Source: Actinomycetota bacterium
Lineage (GTDB): Bacteria; Actinomycetota; Humimicrobiia; Humimicrobiales; Humimicrobiaceae
Direction: 5' to 3'
DNA: 6,228 nt
Assembly (NCBI GenBank): GCA_022865545.1
Contig: JALHTA010000295.1
Location: 1 to 6,228, forward strand
In this document: in pieces, positions 5,815-6,228 of the stretch
Layout: each line of letters starts with the position of its first letter
How positions within the stretch are numbered: the first letter of the stretch is position 1
The notes under the pieces: generated by a model
Database searches by the model: none
Told to the model about the DNA's origin: nothing
Seen by the model: only the letters and a program-made list of their open reading frames with translations
Made by a program: the position numbers and the translations under genes

Positions 5815-6228
5815 CTATTTACCGATAAACAGGACTACAGAAGAATCTAAAGAGATGAAGTAACCGGGGAGGGGCAACTGGTCGAGGACCTCTCCGTCCT
5901 GAAACGAATAATCCGTATCAATATAGCTTATTTCTATTCCAATACCAAGAAGTTTAAGTCTTTCCGATGCCTGCTCAAGAACCAATCCCGTAAGATCCGG
6001 GACTTCACTTAATGGTTCGGATGTAGATATCTTTAACTCTACCGTACTCCCGGCTTTTATGCTTGTTCCTGGTTGAGGTATAACTGAAACCACTGACCCG
6101 GGCTGGGGTATTTCCTCAGTTAATGGAGTCATGCTTGTTATGACATTTATTCCCATAGATCCAAGATAATTTGAAGCATATACATCGTCCAGTCCAATTA
6201 TATTGGTGATTACTATAGACTGGGTGCC
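5815..6228 (-). CDS. PASTA-domain protein, C-terminal end (cut by window edge)
   Basis: Reverse-strand reading gives 137 residues ending at TAG (5817-5815); the frame is open to the window edge, so the true start lies outside. Two consecutive PASTA domains are visible. The first (about residues 7-68) ends with SVIPQPGTSIKAGSTVELKIS-type sequence. The second (about 76-135) has VPDLTGLVLEQASERLKLLG, then VLDQLPLPG and VVLFIG just before the C-terminus. PASTA domains bind uncrosslinked peptidoglycan or muropeptides outside the cell. They occur at the C-terminus of penicillin-binding proteins (PBP2x, SpoVD types) and of Ser/Thr kinases (PrkC/StkP). The catalytic part is not visible, so these cannot be told apart. 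The gene converges on accA with nine bases between the stops, and the context gives no link to fatty acid synthesis. Confidence 0.85.
   Translation of the reverse strand, partial: GTQSIVITNIIGLDDVYASNYLGSMGINVITSMTPLTEEIPQPGSVVSVIPQPGTSIKAGSTVELKISTSEPLSEVPDLTGLVLEQASERLKLLGIGIEISYIDTDYSFQDGEVLDQLPLPGYFISLDSSVVLFIGK

Noticed and set aside
5866..5895. GGGGAGG...CCTCTCC stem as a terminator for the fab-acc operon
   Set aside because: It needs a G-T wobble, has a 16-base loop and no T-run after it, and lies in the PASTA gene coding region.

Overview
The window is a compact type II fatty acid synthesis (FASII) and malonyl-CoA supply locus from what is most likely a low-GC anaerobic member of the Bacillota (Clostridia or a near relative). 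This placement is an inference. It rests on AT-rich DNA, frequent ATA, AGA and AGG codons, purine-rich Shine-Dalgarno sites, a TTG start codon, separate accD and accA genes, and a PASTA-domain protein next door. The species cannot be named from the sequence.

Layout. The left edge (1-232, minus strand) holds the N-terminal 77 codons of a biotin protein ligase (birA), reading out of the window. A 254-base AT-rich divergent intergenic region (233-486) follows. It carries perfect -10-like hexamers and a nested palindrome just upstream of fabZ, the best operator candidate here. Six plus-strand genes then form one tight operon: fabZ (487-915), fabD (1006-2013, TTG start), fabG (2003-2749), fabF (2792-4051), accD (4041-4829) and accA (4831-5805). 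fabD/fabG and fabF/accD each overlap by 11 bases, and accD/accA are one base apart. A minus-strand gene encoding C-terminal PASTA domains (5815-6228, cut by the right edge) converges on accA with nine bases between the stop codons.

How the genes work together. AccA and AccD form the carboxyltransferase half of acetyl-CoA carboxylase, which makes malonyl-CoA. FabD moves malonyl to acyl carrier protein. FabF condenses malonyl-ACP with the growing acyl chain, FabG reduces the 3-keto group and FabZ dehydrates the 3-hydroxyacyl-ACP. BirA attaches biotin to the carrier protein AccB, on which the carboxylase depends. AccB, AccC, acyl carrier protein, FabH and the enoyl-ACP reductase are not in the window and must lie elsewhere or be replaced.

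No novel biological system was found; this is housekeeping metabolism. The points worth a second look are the fabZ-proximal palindrome, the incomplete gene set, an acidic residue in FabG suggesting NADH use, substitutions in AccA, the birA start region and the nearly abutting convergent genes at the right end.
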